Shown here piece by piece: positions 1 to 7,174 of a stretch of 13,094 nt of DNA. The DNA is taken from the NCBI GenBank assembly GCA_900551345.1, contig URVP01000025.1, forward strand, positions 1 to 13,094, in the 5' to 3' direction. The position numbers were made by a program, and so were the translations under genes. The notes beneath the pieces are model-generated. The model searched no databases. It saw only the letters and a list, made by a program, of their open reading frames with translations, and was not told the DNA's origin. Position 1 is the stretch's first letter, and every line of letters starts with the position of its first letter. The DNA comes from an uncultured Eubacteriales bacterium. GTDB taxonomy: Bacteria > Bacillota > Clostridia > Monoglobales > UMGS1388.

Positions 1-153
1 ATAAACCCCGGACAGAATCTTTAAAATGGTAGTCTTGCCGGCGCCGTTCGGACCTATCAGGCCGTAAACCGATCCGCTTTTTACATTAATATTAAGCCCG
101 TCCAAAGCTCGAATATCTCCAAATGTTTTTACCACATTTGTTGCCATTATCAT
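1..153 (-). CDS. ABC transporter ATP-binding protein, N-terminal part (cut by window edge)
   Basis: The first 51 codons of an ABC-type ATPase are visible and the gene runs off the left edge. The Walker A loop GPNGAGKT is at residues 34-41, preceded by the usual short strand region (VVKTFGDIRALDGLNI), which includes an aromatic at the expected A-loop region. It would power a membrane transporter from the cytoplasmic face; the substrate cannot be told. The start is the ATG at 153, whose first bases overlap the TGA stop of the GntR gene (ATGA). A strong GGGGAGG site at 161-167 sits 7 bases upstream. A second in-frame ATG at 147 would be 13 bases from that site and is less likely. The overlap with a YtrA-type regulator is the arrangement typical of self-regulated ABC exporter operons, so export or envelope stress is an inference from context. 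Confidence 0.9.
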   Translation of the reverse strand, partial: MIMATNVVKTFGDIRALDGLNINVKSGSVYGLIGPNGAGKTTILKILSGVY

Positions 154-530
154 TTTTTATCCTCCCCTTTTAAAAATTCATCCTCTACGGCAGCATTAAC
201 TTGTGCATAAGTTATGCCAATAAATTTCATTTTTGACAGCATAGTTTTAAAATCAGTCATGATTTCATCTGTATCGCTTTTCTTGACAACTTCTGTCTGA
301 GGTGTTACAAAGCTCCCTTTAGCTCGGACAGAATAAATATACCCTTCTGTCTCCAAATCCCGATACGCTTTTTGAATGGTATTGGGGTTTATCGCCAAAC
401 TTCCTGCTAACTCTCTTACAGAGGGTATTTTATCCTCTTCCTTAAGTATGCCGCTGATGATGAGTTCTTTGATTTTTTCCTTAATCTGCTCATATAGCGG
501 CCTGTGATCTCCATAATCCAACTGAATCAT
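150..530 (-). CDS. GntR-family transcriptional regulator, YtrA subfamily
   Basis: This is a 126-residue cytoplasmic DNA-binding protein. Residues about 10-77 form the GntR winged helix-turn-helix: RPLYEQIKEKIKELI at the start, then IPSVRELAGSLAINPNTIQKA as the helix-turn-helix, then GYIYSVRAKGSFV as the wing. Only about 50 residues follow, far too few for a FadR, HutC or MocR effector domain, which points to the short YtrA type. Members of that subfamily usually repress the ABC transporter operon they belong to. Here the gene overlaps the ABC ATPase start by four bases. The ATG at 530 is preceded by a GGAGGAGGGAG purine run. A consensus promoter and a 10-base inverted repeat lie just upstream, so autorepression is likely. 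The inducing signal is unknown. Confidence 0.93.
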   Translation of the reverse strand: MIQLDYGDHRPLYEQIKEKIKELIISGILKEEDKIPSVRELAGSLAINPNTIQKAYRDLETEGYIYSVRAKGSFVTPQTEVVKKSDTDEIMTDFKTMLSKMKFIGITYAQVNAAVEDEFLKGEDKK

Positions 531-557
531 ATATGCTCTCCCTCCTCCGTTTTATAT

Positions 558-581
558 ATTATCTGTACTACTACAGATAAT
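558..581. promoter_or_regulatory. Inverted-repeat operator, probably for the GntR/YtrA regulator
   Basis: Two perfect 10-base arms, ATTATCTGTA and TACAGATAAT, flank a 4-base centre (CTAC). The right arm overlaps the -10 box of the regulator promoter and the left arm covers the expected transcription start. The core GTAnnnnTAC fits the general GntR operator pattern. Binding here would block transcription of the regulator and the ABC genes. The symmetry is seen directly; the assignment to this regulator is inferred. Confidence 0.75.
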
Positions 582-605
582 ACACTAGATATAAGTGTTT
601 GTCAA
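577..605 (-). promoter_or_regulatory. Sigma-A-type promoter of the gntR-ABC operon
   Basis: Reading the minus strand, a perfect -35 box TTGACA (605-600) is followed by a 17-base spacer and a -10 box TATTAT (582-577, five of six consensus). Transcription would start near 570, about 40 bases before the GntR start codon, inside the inverted repeat. Confidence 0.8.
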
Positions 606-673
606 TAGTTTTTAAATAATTTTTTCATTTTTTACATAGCTTTTCTTTTTAAATTTTTAGATTAATTAAATAA

Positions 674-700
674 AGCCTGAACAAAAGCATTGTTCAGGCT
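674..700 (-). terminator. Rho-independent terminator of the flavodoxin-like operon
   Basis: An 11-base perfect stem (AGCCTGAACAA with TTGTTCAGGCT) closes a 5-base loop at 685-689. On the minus strand it is followed by a T-rich run, and it lies about 40 bases beyond the stop of the second flavodoxin-like gene. The plus strand also shows six A after the stem, but no plus-strand gene ends here. Confidence 0.8.
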
Positions 701-739
701 AAAAAATCTATTACGAAACTTATATTTCTGTATAAATTA

Positions 740-1348
740 TTATAGCGATTCAATTTCCATAGTATCCATTTCTTCTCTCGTAACACCGTATTTTTGTCCG
801 TATTCCAGCCAAAATTTAGTTGAAGCAGATATAAATGTTCTTTTGGGAAGAGGCATGGTAACTTTTAATGTTTTGTGTTTTTTTTCACAAACACATTCAG
901 CTATTTTTTTAATTTTGCGTTCCACCAAAAACTTAAACGGTGTGTCTAATATAGCCTCTCCACTTCCAATTTTTAAAACGCTGCCAAAAGAATACCCATT
1001 TTGTTTGCAAAACAGCTTTATCATTTTAACGGCAATATCGTTCTGTCTGCTTTCAATAAAACCGCAATTAATGATCATAGAAACAACAGGCTTATTTTTA
1101 GGAGGGTTCTTTTCCAATGTTTTAAGGAAATTAAGAAGTGTAACGGGCAAACTGTCTGCGTAGAGAGGAAAAACGAACAGAACATCAGAAAATTCATTCA
1201 TTTTACTGCACAATTCTTTATGATTAGTTTTAGTTATATCAAAATATTGAGTAGTAAATTTGCTGTATTTTGAAAACAAATAAGCATATCCTTTTGAATT
1301 TGATTTCGGTGCTCTGGGACTTCCGTTTAATATAATTATTTTTTCCAT
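740..1348 (-). CDS. Flavodoxin-fold NAD(P)H-dependent oxidoreductase family protein
   Basis: This 202-residue protein begins with a beta strand and phosphate-binding loop typical of flavodoxin-like FMN reductases: MEKIIILNGSPR, with NGSPR at residues 8-12. A second strand and FMN-loop region is at 56-80 (VLFVFPLYADSLPVTLLNFL), and a third strand with INCGFIESRQN is at 92-103. The family binds FMN and reduces it, quinones or other small electron acceptors in the cytoplasm. The C-terminal 60 residues are rich in Lys and aromatic residues and match no motif I know. It is the second gene of a pair: its start lies inside the last codons of the upstream flavodoxin-like gene (13-base overlap), with GAGGTG just before the ATG, so the two are probably translationally coupled. 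A terminator follows. The substrate is unknown. Confidence 0.8.
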   Translation of the reverse strand: MEKIIILNGSPRAPKSNSKGYAYLFSKYSKFTTQYFDITKTNHKELCSKMNEFSDVLFVFPLYADSLPVTLLNFLKTLEKNPPKNKPVVSMIINCGFIESRQNDIAVKMIKLFCKQNGYSFGSVLKIGSGEAILDTPFKFLVERKIKKIAECVCEKKHKTLKVTMPLPKRTFISASTKFWLEYGQKYGVTREEMDTMEIESL

Positions 1349-1845
1349 TTTGACACCTCATCATTAACAATTTTTTCGAGCATTTGTTCCTGAGTAAAAA
1401 TTACTTTGTAACTTTCAAAATTCATATTATAAGCATTTCTGCCGATTAGACTTTTAAAAATTTCTTTTTCTTCACGGTCAATATCTCCGTAAGCGATAAT
1501 AACGGCTTTTTTTGCTTTAACATCACGCTGCACATGATGTGTTTCTCCATTGTGTATACGAATAAACGCCTTTTGGATGGGAATGGCCCGTTCCAGCATG
1601 GTTTTCATTACACTGTCATAACCACCATACTTAATGCGGCTTATATAGATAATCTTGCTGCTTTTAGCTATAAGCGGATATACTTTTACAGCGTCGTCAC
1701 GAATGACACACTTTCCCGGTGTTTTTGTCCAACATCCAAAACAACCTAGACAATTTGATATTTTTAATGAAGACAAATCTATGAATTTTGTGTCACTGTC
1801 ACTAATTGAAATATTTAAAGGCTTATCACTTAAAATAAGTTTCAT
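1336..1845 (-). CDS. Flavodoxin family protein, apparently lacking the N-terminal FMN phosphate loop
   Basis: This cytoplasmic protein of about 169 residues resembles the NADPH-dependent FMN reductase group of clostridia. The signature is the cysteine stretch CLGCFGCWTKTPGKC (Cys32, 35, 38 and 46), followed by IRDD and a strand with IKYGGYDSVMKTMLER at 71-86. The motif NGETHH at 99-104 is also familiar from this group. The usual opening strand and GSPR loop is missing: the protein starts MKLILSDKP and reaches the cysteines within 32 residues. I chose the ATG at 1845 because GGTGAT lies four bases upstream; a GTG at 1854 in the same frame would add three residues. It overlaps the next flavodoxin-like gene, which does have the loop, so the two may act as a pair. 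That pairing is inference. Confidence 0.75.
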   Translation of the reverse strand: MKLILSDKPLNISISDSDTKFIDLSSLKISNCLGCFGCWTKTPGKCVIRDDAVKVYPLIAKSSKIIYISRIKYGGYDSVMKTMLERAIPIQKAFIRIHNGETHHVQRDVKAKKAVIIAYGDIDREEKEIFKSLIGRNAYNMNFESYKVIFTQEQMLEKIVNDEVSKWKK

Positions 1846-1945
1846 TTGTATCACCGTTTTTCCAGATTAATTGGATTTTCTGTCTCATAAATTTCTATAA
1901 TCTATATTTGCCATTAAAACTTAATTAATACATTTTTAATATGTG

Positions 1946-1960
1946 AAGTTATTATAACTT
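1946..1960. repeat. 15-base palindrome upstream of the flavodoxin-like pair
   Basis: AAGTTAT-T-ATAACTT is a perfect 7-base-arm palindrome. On the minus strand it contains TATAAT, but I see no convincing -35 box at the right distance. It lies about 100 bases before the first flavodoxin-like start and just after the htrA terminator. It could be an operator or simply AT-rich chance. Confidence 0.35.
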
Positions 1961-1970
1961 AATATATCTG

Positions 1971-2003
1971 AAAAGCCTGCAAGCAAATGCTTAGCAGGCT
2001 TTT
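1971..2003 (-). terminator. Rho-independent terminator of htrA
   Basis: The arms AAAAGCCTGC-AAGC and GCTT-A-GCAGGCTTTT pair over 14 bases with one bulge, around an AAAT loop at 1985-1988. On the minus strand the stem ends in TTTT. It starts 10 bases after the htrA stop codon. Confidence 0.85.
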
Positions 2004-2012
2004 AGAACATTT

Positions 2013-3413
2013 TTATTGTGCACTTGTTTCTTCTCCAAGAACAAGATCAATTGTTTTTTCCTCCCACTTGGAGCTGAAATTATTACTTTGTGAGCGTTTT
2101 ATTTTTAATGTGATTGTATCTCCCGCACGCTTCTGATTTTTTATAGCGTTAAGTTCTGCAACGGTAGAAACCTTTTGACCGTCAGCCTCTACTATAACAT
2201 CAGACTGCATAATGCCGGCTTTTTCAGCTGCGCTGAATTCTGTTACATATACAACATATAATCCTTCCGGTACTCCGTACTCTTCTGACATTGTAGAAGT
2301 AATTTCCCTAAGGGAAACACCTATAACAGGTCTGCCTGTAATAGAGCCGTTGGCAATGAGTTCTTCAATAATGGGTTTTGCAATATCAATAGGTATTGCA
2401 AATCCAAGTCCTTCAGCCGAAGAAACTTTAAGAGAGTTTATTCCGATTACCTGACCGAAACTGTTAACAAGAGCGCCGCCTGAATTACCTGAATTTATTG
2501 CAGCATCAGTTTGTATCAATGTATATGACCTGTTTTCCAAAGTTACTGTTCTGTTGAGTGCACTTATCACACCTACCGTTACTGAGCCTGCAAATTCCTG
2601 TCCTAATGGGTTACCTATTGCAATGGCAAGTTCTCCTACTTCAAGTTCGTTTGAATAACCAAACTCAGCAACCGGAAGATTTGACGCATCAATTTTTACA
2701 ACTGCCAAATCAGTGCTTACATCCTGCCCTACAACCGTTCCTTCGTACTCATCACCGGTACTTAGTATAACTGTGACTGAATCAGCGTTTTCTATAACAT
2801 GCTGATTTGTAACAATGTATCCATCCTCAGAAATAATTATTCCGGAACCGCTTCCTTCAGCAACCTGTGTACCAAACAAAGATTGCACCTGCTGAGATGT
2901 GGTAATACCGCAAACGGCAGGACCTACTTTATTGGCAATATCAACTATTGACATTTCAGAGCCGTCTTTTTTTGCAAGCTGCTCAAGTGTACTTGCCTTG
3001 CTAGGCCCCTTGTTTCCCTGCTGAGACGCAATATTAGAACCGGTATGCCCATCGCTCATATTAGAAAAAACATATTCCGACACATTAATACCGCCAAATA
3101 TTAATATTGCTGTTGCAAGTACGGATATTAAACATGCAGCGAAAATATTGGGGCGTTTTTTATTCTTCTTATAATATGTGGTTGTTCCGTCTGAAGAAGC
3201 ATTATTATCAAAGCCTAAATTGAGGACTTCTTGTTCCTGTACCGCATCAGACATATTAGTTTCTTCGTCATCTGATTTTTCTGTAAACTGCGTATCAATA
3301 GGACCGCTTTCATCTACAGAATTTTCATAAACTGATTCATCTCTTTGTGTATCTACCGGATTTGTCTCGTTCTCATTTTCTTTTGCATATTTTTCATTTT
3401 CATTATCAAACAT
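2013..3413 (-). CDS. htrA: HtrA/DegP-type membrane-anchored serine protease with PDZ domain
   Basis: This 466-residue envelope quality-control protease degrades or refolds damaged exported proteins. Residues 1-88 are a polar, acidic cytoplasmic region rich in Asp, Glu and Asn, with PVDTQ and PIDTQ near residues 19 and 38. One transmembrane segment at about 89-109 places the rest outside the membrane. The trypsin-like domain spans about 155-355 with the full triad: His205 (TNQHV), Asp235 (STDLAVVKID) and Ser311 (GNSGG). A single PDZ domain follows at about 362-462 (RPVIGVSL to the end). The architecture matches Bacillus HtrA/HtrB, though the acidic N-terminal tail is long. The ATG at 3413 is preceded by a modest AAAGGAT site. 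The gene follows the transketolase genes after 87 bases and ends in its own terminator. Confidence 0.96.
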   Translation of the reverse strand: MFDNENEKYAKENENETNPVDTQRDESVYENSVDESGPIDTQFTEKSDDEETNMSDAVQEQEVLNLGFDNNASSDGTTTYYKKNKKRPNIFAACLISVLATAILIFGGINVSEYVFSNMSDGHTGSNIASQQGNKGPSKASTLEQLAKKDGSEMSIVDIANKVGPAVCGITTSQQVQSLFGTQVAEGSGSGIIISEDGYIVTNQHVIENADSVTVILSTGDEYEGTVVGQDVSTDLAVVKIDASNLPVAEFGYSNELEVGELAIAIGNPLGQEFAGSVTVGVISALNRTVTLENRSYTLIQTDAAINSGNSGGALVNSFGQVIGINSLKVSSAEGLGFAIPIDIAKPIIEELIANGSITGRPVIGVSLREITSTMSEEYGVPEGLYVVYVTEFSAAEKAGIMQSDVIVEADGQKVSTVAELNAIKNQKRAGDTITLKIKRSQSNNFSSKWEEKTIDLVLGEETSAQ

Positions 3414-3457
3414 AATACATTATCCTTTCAAAATATTATAAATATTGGAGAAAAGGT

Positions 3458-3476
3458 GTTTAAAAACATTTTAAAC
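3458..3476 (-). terminator. Possible weak AT-rich hairpin between the transketolase genes and htrA
   Basis: An 8-base perfect stem (GTTTAAAA with TTTTAAAC) closes a 3-base loop. On the minus strand it is followed by ACCTTTTCT. The stem is nearly all A-T, so it would terminate poorly at best; some read-through from the transketolase genes into htrA is plausible. No other structure is evident in the 87 bases between the two genes. Confidence 0.25.
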
Positions 3477-3500
3477 CAAAAGTATTACGCTTATTCAGCA

Positions 3501-4436
3501 TTAAAGCATTGCCCCCGCTTGTTTTGCTATTTCTTCAGGAGTAAGACCGTATTCTTCAAGAAGCTGAGCAGGCTTACCCGATTTACCGAACTTATCCTGT
3601 ACGCCTACAAAAGAAATTCTGCATGGTGCATATTGTGAAGTTACTTCCGCAACGGCACTTCCAAGACCTCCCATTACATTATGCTCTTCTACCGTCACAA
3701 TGCCTTTGGTTTCACTTGCCGCTTTTATTATAATTTCTTTATCAATAGGTTTTATTGTATGAATATTAATAACTCTTGCGTCGATACCTTTTTCTTTAAG
3801 TATTTCAGCAGCTTCAATTGACTTACTAACCATATAACCTGTTGCGATAATCGTAACATCACTGCCGTCTTTTACAGTAATGCCCTTTCCAAGTTCAAAT
3901 TTGTATGTCTTTTCATCATTGATAATCGGAAACGGCAGTCTGCCCAGTCTGATATAAAACGGACCGTCAGTATCGATTGCAGCTTTTACGGCGAGCCGTG
4001 CTTCAACAGCGTCAGCCGGAGAAACAACGGTCATATTAGGAATGGTTCTCATAAGAGAAATATCCTCTATCATCTGGTGAGAAGCGCCGTCTTCTCCCAC
4101 GGTCAAACCCGCATGAGATGCGGCAACCTTAACATTAAGTTCGGGATAGCATATAGAGTTCCTTACCTGTTCATAAGCTCTGCCCGCAGCAAACATTGAA
4201 AAAGAGCTGGTGAAAACTACTTTACCGCAAGATGCAAGGCCTGCAGCAACAGACATCATATTTGCTTCTGCAATACCTGTATTTATGAACCTGTCGGGGT
4301 AAGCTTCCTGAAATTTACAAGTCATTGTTGACTTAGATAAATCACAATCCATAACAACGATGTTTTCCTGAGAGCCGAATTCAGCCAAAGCTTCTCCGTA
4401 TGCTGCCCTTGTACTCTTTGTTTCGCCTATGTTCAT
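3501..4436 (-). CDS. Transketolase, C-terminal subunit (pyrimidine-binding and C-terminal domains)
   Basis: At 311 residues this is the second half of a split transketolase, which moves two-carbon ketol units between sugar phosphates in the non-oxidative pentose phosphate pathway. The pyrimidine-binding domain occupies about 1-170, with GIAEANM at 54-60, where Glu57 is the expected residue that activates thiamine diphosphate. FTSSFSMFAAGRAYEQVR is at 75-92 and GEDGASHQ at 114-121. The C-terminal domain spans about 185-305 (VTIIATGYMV onward). The start ATG at 4436 overlaps the stop of the N-terminal subunit by four bases, so the two are made together and form an alpha2beta2-like enzyme. Split transketolases are common in clostridia and archaea. 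A related split enzyme, 1-deoxyxylulose synthase-like or sulfo-sugar-specific, cannot be fully excluded, but the pathway call is the simplest. Confidence 0.93.
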   Translation of the reverse strand: MNIGETKSTRAAYGEALAEFGSQENIVVMDCDLSKSTMTCKFQEAYPDRFINTGIAEANMMSVAAGLASCGKVVFTSSFSMFAAGRAYEQVRNSICYPELNVKVAASHAGLTVGEDGASHQMIEDISLMRTIPNMTVVSPADAVEARLAVKAAIDTDGPFYIRLGRLPFPIINDEKTYKFELGKGITVKDGSDVTIIATGYMVSKSIEAAEILKEKGIDARVINIHTIKPIDKEIIIKAASETKGIVTVEEHNVMGGLGSAVAEVTSQYAPCRISFVGVQDKFGKSGKPAQLLEEYGLTPEEIAKQAGAML

Positions 4437-5278
4437 ATTGCTTCACCCCCAAGTTTTACAATCTCATCATTAAGTTCCTTAACTGCTATTTCATACTGCT
4501 CTGTTTTAGGAGCACATCCGTGCCACGAAGCATTGTTGTTCATATATGATACGCCTTTGCCTTTAATAGTTTTTGCTATAATTGCAGTAGGTCTTCCTTT
4601 AGTTTCCCTTGCAATTTTAAATGCAGTTTTTATTTCCTCAAAATCATGTCCGTCAATTTCAACCACATTCCAATTGAAAGCTCTGTACTTGTCGGCAATT
4701 GATGAAACATTCATAACATCTGATACATTACCGTCGATCTGAAGACCGTTATTATCAATTATTATACACAAGTTGTCCAGTTTATAATGGGGAGCAAACA
4801 TAGCGGCTTCCCAAACCTGTCCTTCTTGTATTTCCCCGTCTCCAAGTATTGAGTACACTCTGTAATCTTTACCATCAAGCTTACCTGCATATGCCATTCC
4901 GACAGCTGCACATACACCCTGACCAAGAGAACCAGTTGACATATCAACGCCGGGAACATCCTTCATACTTGGGTGTCCTTGAAGATAGCTGTCTATCCTG
5001 CGGAATGTTTTCAAATCATCAACCGGAAAAAAACCTTTAAGGGCAAGGGCGGCATAAAGAGCCGGTGAGCAATGACCTTTTGAAAGAACAAAACGGTCAC
5101 GGTTTTCATCCGTGGGGTTAGCAGGATCCACATTCATTTCGTCGAAATAAAGAGCTGTAATAAGTTCTGCTATTCCGAGCGATCCTCCCGGGTGCCCTGC
5201 CTGTGCGTTATAAACCTCTTCCACCACATATCTTCTTATGTATGCGGCTGTTAATGGCAGATTAGTATTGTTATTCAT
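4433..5278 (-). CDS. Transketolase, N-terminal thiamine diphosphate-binding subunit
   Basis: This 281-residue protein carries the diphosphate-binding half of a split transketolase. Visible family motifs are GHPGGSLG at 28-35 with His29, DRFVLSKGHCSPALYA at 61-76 with His68, and TGSLGQG at 115-121. The thiamine diphosphate and magnesium motif starts GDGE at 146-149 and ends near IDNNG at 174-178. SWHG (His253) lies near the end, where transketolases use a histidine in substrate binding. The length fits the roughly 270-285 residues usual for the separate N-terminal subunit. The ATG at 5278 has an AGGAGG site upstream. It is followed by the C-terminal subunit with a four-base overlap, and preceded at 89 bases by mrnC. 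Confidence 0.95.
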   Translation of the reverse strand: MNNNTNLPLTAAYIRRYVVEEVYNAQAGHPGGSLGIAELITALYFDEMNVDPANPTDENRDRFVLSKGHCSPALYAALALKGFFPVDDLKTFRRIDSYLQGHPSMKDVPGVDMSTGSLGQGVCAAVGMAYAGKLDGKDYRVYSILGDGEIQEGQVWEAAMFAPHYKLDNLCIIIDNNGLQIDGNVSDVMNVSSIADKYRAFNWNVVEIDGHDFEEIKTAFKIARETKGRPTAIIAKTIKGKGVSYMNNNASWHGCAPKTEQYEIAVKELNDEIVKLGGEAI

Positions 5279-5303
5279 CTAATCCGTAGCCTCCTAAAAA
5301 TAA

Positions 5304-5332
5304 TTTATGATTGGTTAAAGCAGCTAAATCAA
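5304..5332 (-). promoter_or_regulatory. Possible promoter for the transketolase genes
   Basis: On the minus strand TTGATT (5332-5327) is separated by 17 bases from CATAAA (5309-5304). Each box matches four of six consensus positions. It sits in the 89-base gap between mrnC and the transketolase genes, which has no clear terminator, so the transketolase genes may be read both from here and from the cysS transcript. Confidence 0.3.
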
Positions 5333-5367
5333 ACTATGTTTTATCATAACCGCTTATTATCTGTGTT

Positions 5368-5784
5368 TTAATGCAAGTCCTCATTTGTTTTCAATATAAT
5401 TTTCATTATTTCATATAGTCGCTCGGAATTTCCGCTGAGAAATAAGTATCCTATTAAAGCTTCCAGACCGGTTGCATTATGGTACTGAGCCGTATCAGCG
5501 TTTTTCGGCGGATGGGACTTGGCATTGCGCCCTCTTTTAAAAACTGACATTTCCTTTTCGGAAAGCATTTCTTCTATTCGCCTGAAGCTATCTGATTGGG
5601 CGGCACAGCATACATATTTTGTCGCAGTTTTATGAAGTTTATCCACACCGTTGGTTGAAGATGTAACAAGCATGGTTCTTACAAACAGGTCATAAACGGT
5701 ATCGCCTACAAAAGCAAGAACCAGGGGGGATAAGCGCTCCGCCCCCTCGGGTGTTACTTCAAACATGTCATTTAAACTAAGCAA
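5368..5784 (-). CDS. mrnC: Mini-ribonuclease III (23S rRNA maturation)
   Basis: This is a 138-residue RNase III catalytic domain without the double-stranded RNA-binding domain, the size typical of Mini-III. Mini-III cuts double-stranded RNA and matures the ends of 23S rRNA. Conserved features are LAFVGDTVYDLFVR at 23-36 with Asp28, the basic loop FKRGRNAKSHPPKNA at 82-96, and YHNATGLEALIGYLFLSG at 101-118 with Glu108. Asp28 and Glu108 fit the metal-binding positions of the family. The start appears to be TTG at 5784: GAGG inside the last codons of cysS lies eight bases upstream, whereas the first ATG at 5766 has no ribosome site. Only four bases separate it from the cysS stop. The cysS-mrnC order is the same in Bacillus. 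Confidence 0.95.
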   Translation of the reverse strand: MLSLNDMFEVTPEGAERLSPLVLAFVGDTVYDLFVRTMLVTSSTNGVDKLHKTATKYVCCAAQSDSFRRIEEMLSEKEMSVFKRGRNAKSHPPKNADTAQYHNATGLEALIGYLFLSGNSERLYEIMKIILKTNEDLH

Positions 5785-5788
5785 ATAT

Positions 5789-7174
5789 TTATCCTCTTTT
5801 CCATTTTACACCGGCAGGTGTATCTTCAAGTATAATTCCTCTTGCAGAAAGAGTGTCACGAATTTCATCAGCAAGAGCAAAATTCTTTTCCTTTCTTGCC
5901 TGCTGTCGCTTATCAATAAGTTGCTGTATTTCATCGTCAAGAGATTCATCCTCAGATTTGCCAAGTATATTGAGTACTCCTCCAAGCTCTTTAAGAAGTC
6001 CGCAGGCATAAGCGAGACCATCCTTTGTAAGATGCTGGGCAGCAATATTGGTATCCTTTGAAATTTCAAAAAGAACTGATATTGCAAGAGCAGTATTAAA
6101 ATCATCATCAAGTGCATCGATAAAACTTTTCTTATGTGCATCAAGTTTAGCTTTGAACTCTGCATCTATTTCTCCGTCAGGCGCTGACTGCATAAGGAAA
6201 TTACAATTATCAATGCAGTTATACAGCCTGTCAAGACCCGTCTTTGCCTGTTCCATAAGCTCTTTGGAAAAGTTAATAGGACTTCTGTAATGAGCCGACA
6301 GCATAAAGAAGCGAATTACTTCATAATCGAACTCTTTGGCAACATCTCGAACCGTAAAGAAATTGCCCAGTGACTTTGACATCTTTTTATTATCAACATT
6401 TATATATCCGTTATGAAGCCAGTAATGCGCAAAAGGTTCTCCGTTTGCCGCTTCACTTTGTGCTATTTCGTTTTCATGATGGGGGAAAATCAAATCCTGA
6501 CCGCCGCTGTGTATATCTATTGTTGTACCAAGGTACTTATTTGCCATCGCCGAACACTCAATATGCCATCCGGGGCGACCCATTCCCCACGGGCTTTCCC
6601 ATGCAGGTTCACCGGGCTTTTGCTTCTTCCACAGAGCAAAATCCATCGGATCCTTTTTATGCTCATTTACATCAATTCTGGCACCTGCTTCCAGCTCATC
6701 AAGAGGCTGATGAGACAATTTTCCATACTCATCAAATTTTTTGGTAGAGAAATACACATCGCCGTTTGACTCATATGCATAGCCTTTATCAACAAGGGTC
6801 TTTACAAGAGAAATAATCGCATCTATATTTTCGGTAGCACGAGGGTGGACAGAGGCTTTTTTTATGCCTAAACCCTGAGCATCGGTATAATATTCATCAA
6901 TATACTCCCGAGCAAGATCGTCAACGGTAATGCCAAGTTCATTGGCTTTATTAATCATTTTGTCGTCTACATCCGTAAAATTTTGTACCATTGTTACCTT
7001 GTTGCCTTTATACTCAAAGAAAGAACGAAGAGCATCAAAAACGATAAAAGGTCTTGCGTTACCTATATGAAAAAAATTATATACGGTAGGACCGCAGGAA
7101 TACATTTTTACTTCTCCCTCTTTAATGGGAACGAATTCTTCCTTAGATTGAGTAAGAGTGTTATAAAGCTTCAT
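5789..7174 (-). CDS. cysS: Cysteinyl-tRNA synthetase
   Basis: This 461-residue class I aminoacyl-tRNA synthetase charges tRNA-Cys with cysteine using ATP. The ATP-binding signature CGPTVYNFFHIGNARP starts at Cys27; the HIGH motif reads HIGN (36-39), as in other Firmicutes enzymes. The second ATP motif KMSKS is at 264-268. The four expected zinc ligands are present: Cys27, Cys207 (WHIECSAMA), His232 and Glu236 (PHHENE), with the same spacing as in E. coli. The C-terminal part is the helical DALR-type domain and the anticodon-binding region, ending VKWKRG. The ATG at 7174 follows a GGAAAGGAT site. The gene is immediately followed by mrnC. I see no T-box leader upstream, so cysteine-responsive control by that route is not supported. 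Confidence 0.98.
   Translation of the reverse strand: MKLYNTLTQSKEEFVPIKEGEVKMYSCGPTVYNFFHIGNARPFIVFDALRSFFEYKGNKVTMVQNFTDVDDKMINKANELGITVDDLAREYIDEYYTDAQGLGIKKASVHPRATENIDAIISLVKTLVDKGYAYESNGDVYFSTKKFDEYGKLSHQPLDELEAGARIDVNEHKKDPMDFALWKKQKPGEPAWESPWGMGRPGWHIECSAMANKYLGTTIDIHSGGQDLIFPHHENEIAQSEAANGEPFAHYWLHNGYINVDNKKMSKSLGNFFTVRDVAKEFDYEVIRFFMLSAHYRSPINFSKELMEQAKTGLDRLYNCIDNCNFLMQSAPDGEIDAEFKAKLDAHKKSFIDALDDDFNTALAISVLFEISKDTNIAAQHLTKDGLAYACGLLKELGGVLNILGKSEDESLDDEIQQLIDKRQQARKEKNFALADEIRDTLSARGIILEDTPAGVKWKRG

Noticed and set aside
690..1163. Plus-strand open frame of 157 codons opposite the flavodoxin-like gene
   Set aside because: It lies antisense to a well-supported gene, begins in the terminator hairpin and has no ribosome site or recognisable domain.
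3501..5278. The transketolase halves as a broken or frameshifted single gene
   Set aside because: Each half has its own start, ribosome site and complete domains, and the four-base overlap is the normal layout for split transketolases.
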